A DNA stretch of 64,000 bases, taken from positions 3,596,001 through 3,660,000 of the forward strand of contig CM034140.1 in assembly GCA_019914995.1 (NCBI GenBank), written 5' to 3'. Source of the stretch: Acanthochlamys bracteata. Its lineage: Eukaryota > Streptophyta > Magnoliopsida > Pandanales > Velloziaceae. Under the pieces are notes generated by a model. The model was not told the origin of the DNA. It saw only the letters and a list, made by a program, of their open reading frames with translations, and made no database searches. Below are positions 1-14,255 of this stretch, one piece after another. The position numbers and the translations under genes were made by a program. The stretch's first letter is position 1, and each line of letters begins with the position of its first letter.

Positions 1-1990
1 CCTTGTCTTCTCATAGCCATGATGGCCCTCTGATATAAATCAATTTTAAGAACGGAAAGATCTTCCAACCACCAGTCTTGAAAATTCATATTCAGTTTTC
101 CACATCCAATATCACATTCCAAACGTGCCAAACCAGAGACCAACTGCTCCTTGCTTGTGCTGATTGCAATTGCATCTATGCATTTATCAACAATGCCAAT
201 ATCTTCTGCCGTTGGATACAGTCCATCACATGTACATAGAACTTCAACAGATTTCTCTAGGCTCTGAGACACAATTTCGTTTAAGTATGTTTCTGTTCGA
301 GAAATGAGGTTTTCTTCTCGATACTCTTCTGTCATTTCCAGATATTGAGCAATGCATCTTAGATGAGCCACATTAGCTGTGTTTATCTCGAAGTTTGTGC
401 CATAGCAGAACTTGACAGCAAGTTCAAATGCTTCAATTCCCCCAGGAACATTCAGAAGCTCCAACTTGGAGAGTTCCAGATCCCTGGATTCCATAACCAT
501 CTTGCGGATTTTCCCACTCCGGGATACCAGAGGGAACTTCAACACACAATTTCAAGTTAAGGATGTTTTGTTTTGCAAAATTGTGGCATACGAGAACTGA
601 AGTTAAATGTAGAATATTTGACTATTCACTTTGCATTTTTCCATTTACAGAAAAGAGGTGAAGTTGCTTAAGAACCAGGATACCAGAGCATAGAACATCC
701 AATTGATACTGAACATATCCCTTACACTAGCAACATTGAAACATCGCTGGATATAAAAGTATGCAATGACTTGACAGAGGAAGGGCTACAAAAAGACAAA
801 GCTTATGCCCTGTCATAACGATCATCCACGTAGACATATTTCCGTTTTAAATTCTTTAAATAAGTTTCATATGCTTTCTGTTTCCTTGTTCTTTTTTATG
901 TTTTGGAAAGTGCCAAACTACTTTACGACTGTACCTTAACAATAAGCAATAACTCTCAACTAGGATAACAACAAAACTACAAGCAGGAATCTACAAGCAA
1001 ATTTGTCACTGCAATCAAGTGTAATAGTGAATCCTCAATGGCAGATATTAATTTAGCATAAAAGGTGATAATCTTTATAAATTAGGGACACAAGAGCATA
1101 GAAATTTGTCCAATTTCATTTGGAAAAGTGAAACACACTATCACATCATGTTATAATCTTTATAAATCAAAATATCCATAACTTGGGACAAAGAATTCTG
1201 TCCAAAATAGTATATAATTAGATACTTGCATAGAGATGATCTTCTGTACCTTGTGCAATAGAAATGATTGTCCATCCACGCTAATAGCTATATCACCGGC
1301 AACATCAAAAAAGATCCTGATCACATTCCGTCACCACAATAAACAATTAGGTATCAAATAAAGCAGTCAGCAACAAGATCTTACTTTTACTTTACTGACC
1401 TTTCGTAACTATTTCAAAAGCTTAAGGTCAGAAGCATGCTCGATGAACTGCAAGATGATATCCAAATAGAGCAACAAAACATTATCAACCTTCCAGTTCA
1501 ATTGCATGCCAACCTCCTCAGTTATTTAATTTTCCACTTTCTCATGATTGTTTAACAACCCCACCAATCAAAAGAAGCAAAAAAGCAAACAACCGAAAAT
1601 AATTAAATTATAAAAAAATAATTAAAAAAGAAACACCGTACATTCTAGTAATCTAAAGACTTTTATCTTTAGGTTTCACCGATGAACTTCCCAAAAGAAC
1701 TCGGACATTTTCATATGACATCAAACAAATTTCATCAACATCTCAAAATCATATGATCGTCTACTCCAACTAATAACTCAAAACAGAAAACCGAAATAAA
1801 AAAAAAACAAAAAAAACCATATGCAAATAAAACCCAATCCTTCACCTGTTCAGCAAACGAAATCACAGTCGAAGATTTGAAAAAGATCTCACCTTTTGCT
1901 ACTGATGGATGAATTACAGAATCGTGGTGAAGTTGATGAAAGCTTAGAAGCCATTCCACCTCCTCCTGCTATTTCGGAGAACATCACCAT
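1..1990 (-). CDS. NPH3/RPT2-family BTB protein, N-terminal part (3' end off window)
   Basis: Three exons on the minus strand: 1990-1893, 1316-1250 and 536 running off the left edge. They give 233 codons with correct phase and GT-AG borders. A Gly-rich leader leads into a BTB/POZ domain (from about residue 34) with the family hallmark SFLLHKFPLVSRSGKIRK split by intron 2, then PGGIEAFELAVKFCYG. The segment NFQDWWLEDLSVLKID (from about residue 206) is the usual start of the NPH3 domain. Family members act as substrate adaptors of CUL3 E3 ubiquitin ligases, often at the plasma membrane in phototropin or auxin signalling. That role is inferred from the family. The start at 1990 is the first ATG in frame; a second Met lies two codons on. 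A (GA)n tract in the leader ends 6 nt before the ATG. The paralogue cannot be named because most of the NPH3 domain and the C-terminus lie outside the window. Confidence 0.9.
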
Positions 1991-1992
1991 TG

Positions 1993-1996
<4 letters not shown>

Positions 1997-2024
<28 letters not shown>
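1997..2024. repeat. (CT)n microsatellite in the 5' leader of the NPH3-family gene
   Basis: About 28 bp of uninterrupted CT on the plus strand, read as (GA)n in the sense of the minus-strand gene. It sits immediately upstream of the start codon. GA/CT tracts are common in plant 5' leaders. Confidence 0.9.
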
Positions 2025-2025
<1 letters not shown>

Positions 2026-2089
2026 GCTCTGAGAAAGAGAAACTGAAAAAGGAAAAGAAGCAGAGGGAAGGAATATAACGACCGAGTTA

Positions 2090-3779
2090 GCTTTGGATGA
2101 TTGCCCTTGTTGTTAATATGTGTTTACTTGTTTTGCCACTAGGATAACAGTCAAAAACCCAAAATTAATGGGCCGTTATAACGGCCGGCGGAGTTGGACG
2201 AGTTTGGATTCTTTTGATATATTTAATTAGAAAATGTTTGAAAATATTTATAAATATAATTTTTTAAAAAATAAAAATATTTATTTTATTTTCAAATTTA
2301 GTTTATTTTTTATTTTAAAAAATAATAAATTTTATAATGTAAAATTTTTTATATTTTAAAAATTTTAAAAACTCTATAAAATATTTTTAAATATTATTAA
2401 ATCGTAAATATTAAAAAAATTTTGAATTGATGTTTATTTTGATGAAAAAATTAAGTTAATAGAATATCACAGGAAACATCTGAAGGGAGGAAAGAAAAGG
2501 TTTCTGAACTTTGTTAAGATTCTAAAAAACGTAGATCTTAAGATATTAGATGACCATATTAATTAATAACTAAAATTGATAACTTGTTTTTTATTTATAT
2601 GATTAATTATTATAATAAGGCGCATAAAAAGGCAAATGGAATTAATCTCTTCTTTTTTGTGAAATTTACTGGTACTGCATGATTTGGAATTTAATTTTAT
2701 TAAAAACATTTGGTGTGATATTAATTAGTCAAAATGAATTACATCTAAACACTTTTAAATGTCAATGGAAATTGAAATTTGAACAAACCGCTTTGTACTT
2801 TTTACTTATTAGTTTTTGCAAATCTTAACCTTATTGGAAAAAGTAATTCTCATAGAGACGTTTATTTTTATTATTGAAAGAATGAATAATTAGAAATTAT
2901 AAAGTATTAAAAGTAGATGCAACACACAGGAGTAATATTATAGGAGTAACTCATTGGAATTTCTAAAAAAATAAGAAACAAAATTCTTCTGTATTCAAAA
3001 AATGGCTATAATAAAGAATTTTTTATAATAAAAGTATTAAAAATTCTTTTAAAATAAGCTTAATATTTTGAATTTCAAAATATAAAATAATATATAAAAG
3101 ATTTTGCGATACTAAATTTTATATCTTATTAAAAATTAAAAAATTATAAATACTCAAAAATTTAAAAAATATATCATATTTAATTAAAAATATTTGATAA
3201 GTTAAGCACGAAATTTTACTATAAAGTTGTCATTGATGGATACATCTTTAGAAAAAAAGTAGTAAATAGAATATTTTTAATATTTTTAATATGTAATTAT
3301 AACAAAAGAGTAGAAAAATACTCATAATATTATTAATTTTAGCAAATAAAAAAATATCATGTATCAGAGTTGGATGTCCCAATTTTGAGCCATAAGTGAC
3401 GAATTCGGATACGTTTGGCTTTTCATTTTTTTAACAAAATTTTTAATTTTTAATTTTAATTTTTTAATATATAGTTTATAAATATCTAAAAATTTATTTA
3501 AAAAATAAAAAATTTTTTTTTACGTAATAAAATTTTTTTATTATATATTTTTATTTTTTTAAATAAAAAAAATAAAATTTATTTTTTTAAAAAATAACAA
3601 TATTTTTTATTGTAGAAAAATTTTATTCTATAATCAATTCCGAACGCAACCAGAAAGCTAATAATACAAGACATCGATCGAGATATTATTTATGTAATAT
3701 TGCTAAAAAGAAAAGTGGCACTAAGGAAAATTGGTAATAATAGAAGGTTTAACATAGTACGAGAGTTTTAAACAAAACG
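2090..3779. other. AT-rich intergenic region between divergent NPH3 and GNAT genes
   Basis: No credible coding region on either strand. The DNA is strongly AT-rich. About 2206-2460 resembles the AT-rich MITE-like family seen elsewhere in the window, and 3410-3655 is a clearer copy. The stretch next to 1990 must hold the promoter of the NPH3-family gene, but I see no unambiguous core element. Confidence 0.6.
3410..3655. repeat. AT-rich MITE-like repeat, copy A
   Basis: The left end reads ATACGTTTGGCTTTT. The right end read from the other strand is GGTTGCGTTCGGAAT, so the ends are roughly inverted. The core TACGTAATAAAATTTTTTTA, flanked by mirrored poly-A/poly-T blocks, is identical to the core of the copy near 9272. 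This points to a dispersed non-autonomous DNA element. No target duplication was resolved. Confidence 0.5.
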
Positions 3780-4088
3780 ATGGTGGCACCTGTTATTGCA
3801 CGGAACTCAAGGAGGACACAGAAGAACAGAAGCAATCATCGTGCAGAGAAAAGCAACACTTCTTCTGTCAGCGCTACTGTTTTCTTCAAGGCATGAGATT
3901 TGTAGATTATAGACTATTGCTTCCTCTAGAAAAGCACTTATTGGCTTGGCCGCTCTTTCTTCTTTGTTTTAACCTTCGATCAAAGCAGATTATTATTGCT
4001 TGCTTGCTTCTAGAAGCACTTCTCCGGCAGCCCACCCGGGTTTTCCGGACACTAAGCTCATTGAAAAACTGCTTCTTCCGTACAAGCG
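3780..4088 (+). other. Unassigned short coding-like segment upstream of GNAT gene
   Basis: A 38-codon ORF runs from ATG at 3780 to TGA at 3894, rich in Arg, Asn and Ser. After a cag at 3986-3988, a second reading frame (3989-4088) gives a compositionally protein-like peptide containing SPAAHPGFPDTKLIEKLLL and ends at a clean GTAAGT donor (4089). The GC content is higher than in the flanks. I do not recognise the peptide and could not join the two parts convincingly with canonical splice sites. It may be a small gene, a 5' exon of a transcript that ends soon after 4130, or a gene relic. Confidence 0.3.
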
Positions 4089-4291
4089 GTAAGTTTGTAG
4101 GATACCAAATTAACCAGCTTTGTTAAATTTTTAGCAGTTAAATTCAACGTTCGCTAAGGAAGTTTAAGCAATAATTTTCATTTTTGAAATAATCTGCGAA
4201 ATAGAACTGATTTTAACGGCTCTATCAGAACCTGCAATCTTGTTGGTAACAGAGTGCTTACTGAGCGGGCCTGTGGTGTGCTACAGATTAG

Positions 4292-4349
4292 AGCCCAGTG
4301 TTTTGGGCCCCAGTTATAACCGGACTACCAAGAGCATAATATTGGCCCA
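4292..4349. promoter_or_regulatory. Site II (TGGGCY) motifs upstream of GNAT gene
   Basis: AGCCCA at 4292-4297, TGGGCC at 4304-4309 and GGCCCA at 4344-4349 lie 125-180 bp before the start codon. Clustered TGGGCY elements bind TCP factors and are typical of plant housekeeping, plastid and mitochondrial protein genes. Confidence 0.55.
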
Positions 4350-4472
4350 TTTGTTAAACTTCTTTCAATAACTACAACACTATCCCAATCTTCAGTTCTT
4401 CCTAAAGCAAGCTCACTCAATTCATTCATTTCTCTCTCCGGAACCAAAAGAAAAGAATTCCGAATTACAAAC

Positions 4473-7671
<3,199 letters not shown>

Positions 7672-9171
7672 CCAGTTGCAGTTTGTCGACAGCCAAGCTG
7701 GTTGTTAAGGCATCAGATGTTAGTCCATGTACAATATCAGCAAATTCTCATCACTGAGCGCTCCGTGTACAATATCTGCTGTTAGTGTACACCTTCTAAT
7801 CAATTAGTCTGTTAGAAACTTGGTTTTGCAGACTGTGTTACATACTTAGAGTGAGGTATATAATATCATATCAAATTCTTTTCGGTCTCTCGATAATGAG
7901 TAGCTAATATGGGTGTGAGGGAATGTGTAAGTGGGTCACAATGATGTAATTGCTTACTAAGGTTCTATTAAGTTGTATGTTGCATCAAAGTCATGTTTGA
8001 ACATAAAGACTCTTTCCTTACATGCTTGAAAGATTGGCTGGACTTTGACTGGTGATCCTGAAGAAACTCTTGCCGTCGGTTTTTTTGAACCAGTCTTTAA
8101 CTGTCAAGTTCCTTTCAAGCATAGATGGCACTATGTACAAGCATCTTCACAGGCATTTTCCTCATCTGCACAGTGTGGTTTCTTCTTCCACAACAGAAGC
8201 AATTCCTTTCAATAATTAATTCTCTCTTTGAATCGAGCGTCTTTCTTTTGTTTTGTGTGTAAGGTTTTTTTTTATTGCGAAGGACTTCAATCAAAATCTC
8301 TAGTTGTTGTAGTAATTAATATATTGACAGGCACTGGGACTTCCATCAACAGTTCAACACCGATGAACATCACTGCTTTAAAATAGCCTGGAAAAATAAC
8401 ATTTTGAAGTTCGGAATTTTATGAACACATATTGAAGCATTTGAATTTTTGCATTTATAGCGAGTTTAATCTTTTCCTTTCTTTATCACTACATTCATTT
8501 CGTTAAAAGTTGTCGAATATGGATCGTTAAAGATATAACTATCTAAACAAGAATAGTTGCAGATACTTTTTTTTTTTTTTGTTTTTGTCTTGCAACTAAA
8601 CGCTCCAAAATTATTATTAATATTTTTATTTGGTATTGAAGCCAAAACTGTTAACGGAATTGAAAATTGAAACGATTTTTTCTTTGTCCAAGTGAGTTGG
8701 AGATAAAAGTCTAAAATGTCAAATGCATGCTCCTTAACTTTGAAAATGAAAACAGCTCCAAAAACAAAATTTTTGTTTTTTGCAAGATTAACTGCTTCTC
8801 ATAATTTTAGAAAATATCATTCAACAGAACTATTTTTTTTTCTTTTAATCTCTATAATTAATTTTTTTCTAGAATCGACATTCCCGTAATTATGTGGAAA
8901 TTAGTGACAACTAAGTATTGCGACAAGGATGATGTTGAAAAAAATGGTCTTATATTCAACAGCAATCACCTTGATGCTCAAAGCTTTACGGTGTCTAACT
9001 TTAGTCTTGATTTTTTTCTTTTAGTTTAACATAATCTTGATGGATATTTTGAACATTATTAGTCAAATATTCGAGAATTACAACGACATAATTGAAATTT
9101 AATGGTAATAGTTTTTTATTGAACTAACACAGTAAGGTGTTAATTATTGACATTACTCTTAACTATTTAAA

Positions 9172-9402
9172 GGAGCGCTTAGAAAACATTTTATTTTATA
9201 TTTTTTAATATATTTTTATATATATTTAAAAATATGTAGTTAAAATTTTAAAAAATTATAGATAAAATTTTACGTAATAAAATTTTTTTATTATTTATTT
9301 TTGTTATTTTTTTTAAAAAATAAAATTTATTTTTCAAAATAAATAAAAATATTTTTTATTTTATAAAAAGATTTTAGTTTAAAAACGCTTTCAAATATCT
9401 CT
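9172..9402. repeat. AT-rich MITE-like repeat, copy B
   Basis: Starts with GGAGCGCTTAGAAAA. The right end, read on the opposite strand, is AGATATTTGAAAGCGTTTTT, giving inverted GCGYTT-type ends. The core TACGTAATAAAATTTTTTTA matches copy A exactly. Mirrored A/T blocks suggest a fold-back element. Confidence 0.5.
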
Positions 9403-10285
9403 AAAACTCTTTAAAAAATATTAAATATGAATTATATATTCTCGCCGACTTATAAATTTCGTAAGGTTTGACGAAAGCAATTGTTTTGATTATTCTTTAA
9501 CAACAATTACTCTACGAAGACTAACAGCAGTCAAAATTTGACGAAATATCATTTTTATGAACGTTAAGACATCTTAATCTTAATCACGACATTTACTTTT
9601 ATCTTAATATTCGATTCATCTAAACATTCTGTGACAGCATAGACCCACATCTTAATCTATTCAGCTCTTAGCTATGGCCCACCATTTTATTAAAAAACTA
9701 ATATTTTTTTACGTACTCAAGATTTCTAATAAAGATGAATTTATGAAAAAAACACACCACCTTGTATGATAAGAAATTAATATTAAGTATTTTGATTATG
9801 TTGAAATTCTAAACTTAATAAAGTTTAATAAAGCTAAAATATTAGCTATAAGTCTTAGCTATAAATAAGAATCCTTGTATTTATTAAAAATCATAAAAAT
9901 ATTAAAATAGTTATTTTATTTTTTTTAGTTTTATTTTTTTAATTTTATCTAGCATTAAAATAATTTTTTTTGGGTTCGTGTGAACCGTATCATATTCATT
10001 TCATATAATATTAACTAAAATATTTTACTTTTACAGGAAAAAATTAATCTGTTTGAACAAACTATAAATACTTTTTTATTTTTCTTCCTTTTTCATAGCT
10101 TATTTATTTACTGAAAGTAACTCCAAAGCAAAATTTTGAAAATAAATTTAGAAAAGTGAATGCACAACTTATTTGGAATTCATTTTTTGGTAAAAAATGA
10201 ATTATAGATCATATAAAATAGAAATAAAATGATATGAAAAAGAAGTGCAAGTAGTAGCACCTACATACTTGACTCCCTTCAAAGC

Positions 10286-10820
10286 AGAAATAGCAATAAA
10301 TGACACGATCCGCGAAACCGACTCCAATCTATCCATTTAAATCTAATTTGACTTAATCAATTTGTGTCAATTTATGATCAACTCAAAATTGATCCAAAAT
10401 ATTAAATGAGTTCTATTTATTTATCTCATATAATTATTTATATAATATATATTATTTAATAACTAAAAAAATATTTAGAATAAAAATAATAAATTTTAAT
10501 TTAATGTATGTATTTTTCTTAGTTTTTCATATTTTGATTAATTTTTTACTTAATTTATAAATTTTATCGAAATTAATCTTGTTTTTTGGATATATGAATC
10601 TAACAATGTTTACCTATTATTATTAGAAATTATTTTTTTTATAAATTTTATATTAATTATTTTAATTATTAAGAGATTGATTTTAATTTGATCAGTTATT
10701 AAATAGATTGAATTAGAATTCAATAATAAATATTTGAATTTATTTAGAATTGAATAATTTTGATTTAATTATTATATGAATCGATTTGAATCTTATTTGT
10801 TAAGTGTATTGCCACTTTTA
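10286..10820. mobile_element. Decayed non-autonomous hAT-like element (about 535 bp)
   Basis: The left end is AGAAATAGCAATA. The right end, reversed, is TAAAAGTGGCAATA. Both derive plausibly from the YAGGGGTGGCAATA terminus also seen at 29309. The flanks TTCAAAGC (10278-10285) and TTCGAAGC (10821-10828) match at 7 of 8 positions, consistent with an 8-bp hAT target duplication. Near the left end lies ACACGATCCGCGAAACCGAC, typical of this repeat class. No coding capacity. Confidence 0.5.
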
Positions 10821-11267
10821 TTCGAAGCATGCTTCGAAAAAAAGTTGCAAAAAAGCACAGCACTAAAAACCTTTCTTCACTTTAACAAACATAAATTTGG
10901 TTTTTAATGAAAAAATAAGCATGGGTATTGACTTTAAACATAACTTTAGGCACAATCCACTACTTTCCAATCTATTTAAAATTTTGAAGTGGAGTACAAA
11001 CATTATTATTGAAAGCTTTGTTTAAGAAAGTCTTGATTCTCCATTTTGTTGACTTATCAAAAACGTCCTTGATCAACATAAGAGCTAATATAATTTGTAG
11101 ATAACACATTATGGATTAATCATTAATATCGTCAATATGTTTCTGGAGAAATTTCAACAACCGTTCAAATCATGTTGGAATTAAAACGCAACGAAAGGAA
11201 GTCGAAGATAATATTCCTTTGTTATGCCACCTTGCGTTCATACTAAGCTTTTCATAAATCTATCCAT

Positions 11268-11515
11268 AGAACGTGCTTTTAAAGTAAAATTTTTCTAAAA
11301 TAAAAAATATTTTTTTTAATAAATAAATTTTATTTTTTGATTTAAAAAATAAAAATAAATAATAAAAAATTTTTACTACGTTAAAATTTTTTTATATTTT
11401 AAAAATTTTTAAACAAATTTTTTAAATATTTATAATAAGTGTATTGAAATATAAAATAAAAAATAATTTTTTTTTTTTGAGAAACGCTTTTCCAAATACT
11501 TCCTTAATTGAAACG
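11268..11515. repeat. AT-rich MITE-like repeat, copy C
   Basis: Left end AGAACGTGCTTTTAAAG. The right end reversed is GGAAGTATTTGGAAAAGCG. The centre has TACTACGTTAAAATTTTTTT between mirrored A/T tracts. Same architecture as copies A, B, D and E, with more sequence drift. Confidence 0.45.
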
Positions 11516-13154
11516 CTATTTTATGTATTTTGAACTCCAATTCTACTTCTAATTTAAATTTCATTTTTTCGTCATAATTTAACTCTAATTTTTTTACGTG
11601 ATTCAATTATATATCTGAACTCTATTTTTATTGAATTTTATTTTTTACTGAATTTTATTTTTACAAAACTCATTTTAAAACTCACTTTTGTATAATGCTC
11701 TATATGTTTCCAAATTTTGTTTGAGCTAAAATATTTTTAACTCCTTATTTTGTCTTTTACATTGTTAAAACTTTTTTGTTTACTAAATATATGGATTAGT
11801 GACAATATATGTAATTTAGACTATGAACTATCAAATTGCTACATAAAATCTTTAAGTTCCATTACATAATCAAGTAGAATCAATATAGACATTCACGATT
11901 AAATAGAAAGTGAATTAGTCAAAAATATAATTTTGAAAATAAACTATTAACATATATTATTAATATAAAATTCTAATTGTTATATTTTCATAGAAAGATA
12001 AATTGAAATAAATTTATAAATTTTATATTAAAATAAACTAAAATTTTTTTATTGAGAAGATGAATCGTAAGGATGAAAAAAACTTGCACTCAAATGAGGT
12101 TGAAGTTTGAATACTTAAGAGTGTGTTCTTTTAAATAAAAAATGACTTATTAAAATAAATTATAAAATAATTATTATAAATAGTATTGTTGGAAGTAGAT
12201 TTATATATTTTATTTTTTTAGAAATAAGTAAGTAGCTTTTTAAGTAAAAAAAAATATAAAGATAAAACGAAAAGATTTTAATGTAGAAGATATTTCCAAT
12301 ATACGTAAATAAATTAGCGCTTAAGAGTTAAATAATCTGACTCTATAAATTTTTTATAATATTTTATAAAATATTTAAAAAATATAAATAATGATACACA
12401 ATAATTATTTTATTATTTTCAAAACAAAAAATAAATTTTATTTAAAATTTTTTTAGAATATATAACAATTATAAAAATTATTATTTATTATTATTTTTAA
12501 TCTAAAATAAAAATTTTAAAAAATTTTAGAACATATAATAAAGTTTTGATAATATAATAATAATATTATTTATTAATATATTTTAAATTAAAATTATTTT
12601 AAAAAATTTTAAAATATATAATTATTCTAGAAAAATTCTTTCCAAAAGTACAAACGATCATCCCCCCTATAGTCAAAGCACGGTTTGGTTAATCTGTTAT
12701 TGAATTAATGTATTACCTTAAAAAATTAGAGATACTAGGCAGTAAATTAATATAAAAAGTTATATCGTCATGCTTTCTAGTTATGTTTCGGTAGTAAATA
12801 AATCTTTTTCTCTTACTTTCACTTTGACTTTCCTACGTAAGTTTCTTAATAAACAAAATCATTTATTATAAATCTAATCATTATATAGTACTAAATGAAA
12901 ACATTTGAAAAGTTTCTCAAGTACTTATTTTTTAAAATAATATTTTGTACTTTTTTAATAAATTTTATACTATTAAATTTATAATTTTATTATTTATAAA
13001 TAAATTTATTTAATGTTTAAATAGTACATTAAGTTTAATAAATGTTAATGATGCTTAACACCTAGCTGGCATGCTTTCACAGATTTCTCTACCTAATCTC
13101 CATGCCCTCTTGTTTTTTCTTTTTTTTTTTCGCAACAAAAAGTAACAACAAAAT

Positions 13155-14255
13155 ATTATAAATAAAAAATGGCGCGCCGTTTTTCTTCCCATTTTCCTTC
13201 TCTGTTTTTTCTTCCAAAGTTTTTCTCTATCATGGTGAACGAGTAATCATGAAATCGTAGTTCTATCTTTTTTGTTCTTTATATATCAATCAAACAAACA
13301 ACAGTTTGAAGTCCAAAGGATTGTGGAGAGCTAAGACGTCACTGTCTTAATTCGTTCACCTTTCTTCTGTCAGAGGTTTTCTATTTATTTTTCTCAGGAA
13401 GGGTTCACGAAATTGTTGCAGTTTATTGAAGCAACCCGCTTTTATCTAGTTTCTAAAGGTGAGTTTGTAATCCTTTTGCTGCTTTTCTTATAGTGGTTGA
13501 GCTGATTAGTGTTACTAGTGGGTGATTTCTCAAGAAATGGTTTTGGAAGAAAAATTCTGTAATTCTTGGTAATAATGGCTTGAAATACGGTGAGTTGTGA
13601 TTTTAGCGTCATGCTCTTGTTCTGCTTGATAATTAATTTCATTTTAGGAAGTTGTGATTCATCAATATATCTCATCATCATCATCAGTTTCTTCGTGAAA
13701 ATTACTCTGGAATTTTTGATAATTTGGTGAGAGAAGTTCTTGGTAGAAGTTGTTTTTGGAAGTACTTTTAGTAGCTTTCTTTAATCCTTATCTGCACGTT
13801 AATTTTTTTATATTGTAGATCTCCAATTATAGCCGATCACAACTGTTCCTCTGTTCATCTGTTTTTGTTTTTTTGGTTGTAATAACTTTTTCAAATGTTT
13901 GATGAACATCAACCCTGAACTTATACTTTGTGATTTCCTTCTGAACCCTATCTGTCTTGCCAATTAGCATTATTCCTTTTCTCAGCTGTACTGGAAATTC
14001 GAGTTTTAATTGACTGCTACTATTTGGATTAGTAGTTTTATTTTCTTGAAAAGAAAGTGTATAAGAAGTAAGTTCTATTAGTTTCTTAGTATGTGTCTTC
14101 TTGAACTTAATCGTGTCGTCATAGTCAACTTTGTGCCTTCTGCAAATGAAATATTTTCTGACAGAGCCGATTTTTCTTATGTCGCAATACTTTATCCATA
14201 GGGCGTGGCATTTCATTGCTAATAAATCAGAGCTTAACATACTGAAGGTGTTCCA
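13155..14255 (+). promoter_or_regulatory. Probable promoter and 5' leader of the LRR receptor kinase gene
   Basis: A TATA-like TTATAAATAAA lies near 13157 and a pyrimidine-rich leader follows it. TTTCTAAAG followed by GTGAGT near 13458 looks like the donor of a 5'-UTR intron. The matching acceptor is not certain: a TTGTAG near 13815 is one candidate. A long antisense ORF at 13827-14417 overlaps this leader and has no recognisable features. Confidence 0.4.

Larger units (their letters stand above)
7672..13150. other. AT-rich intergenic region with transposon relics
   Basis: About 5.5 kb without a supportable gene. The first few hundred bases are the 3' flank of the GNAT gene. The rest is AT-rich and holds two copies of the AT-rich MITE-like family (9172-9402 and 11268-11515), a decayed hAT-like element (10286-10820), and a stretch near 11512-11720 that faintly resembles the compound repeat in kinase intron 8. 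ORFs here are short and low-complexity. Confidence 0.6.
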
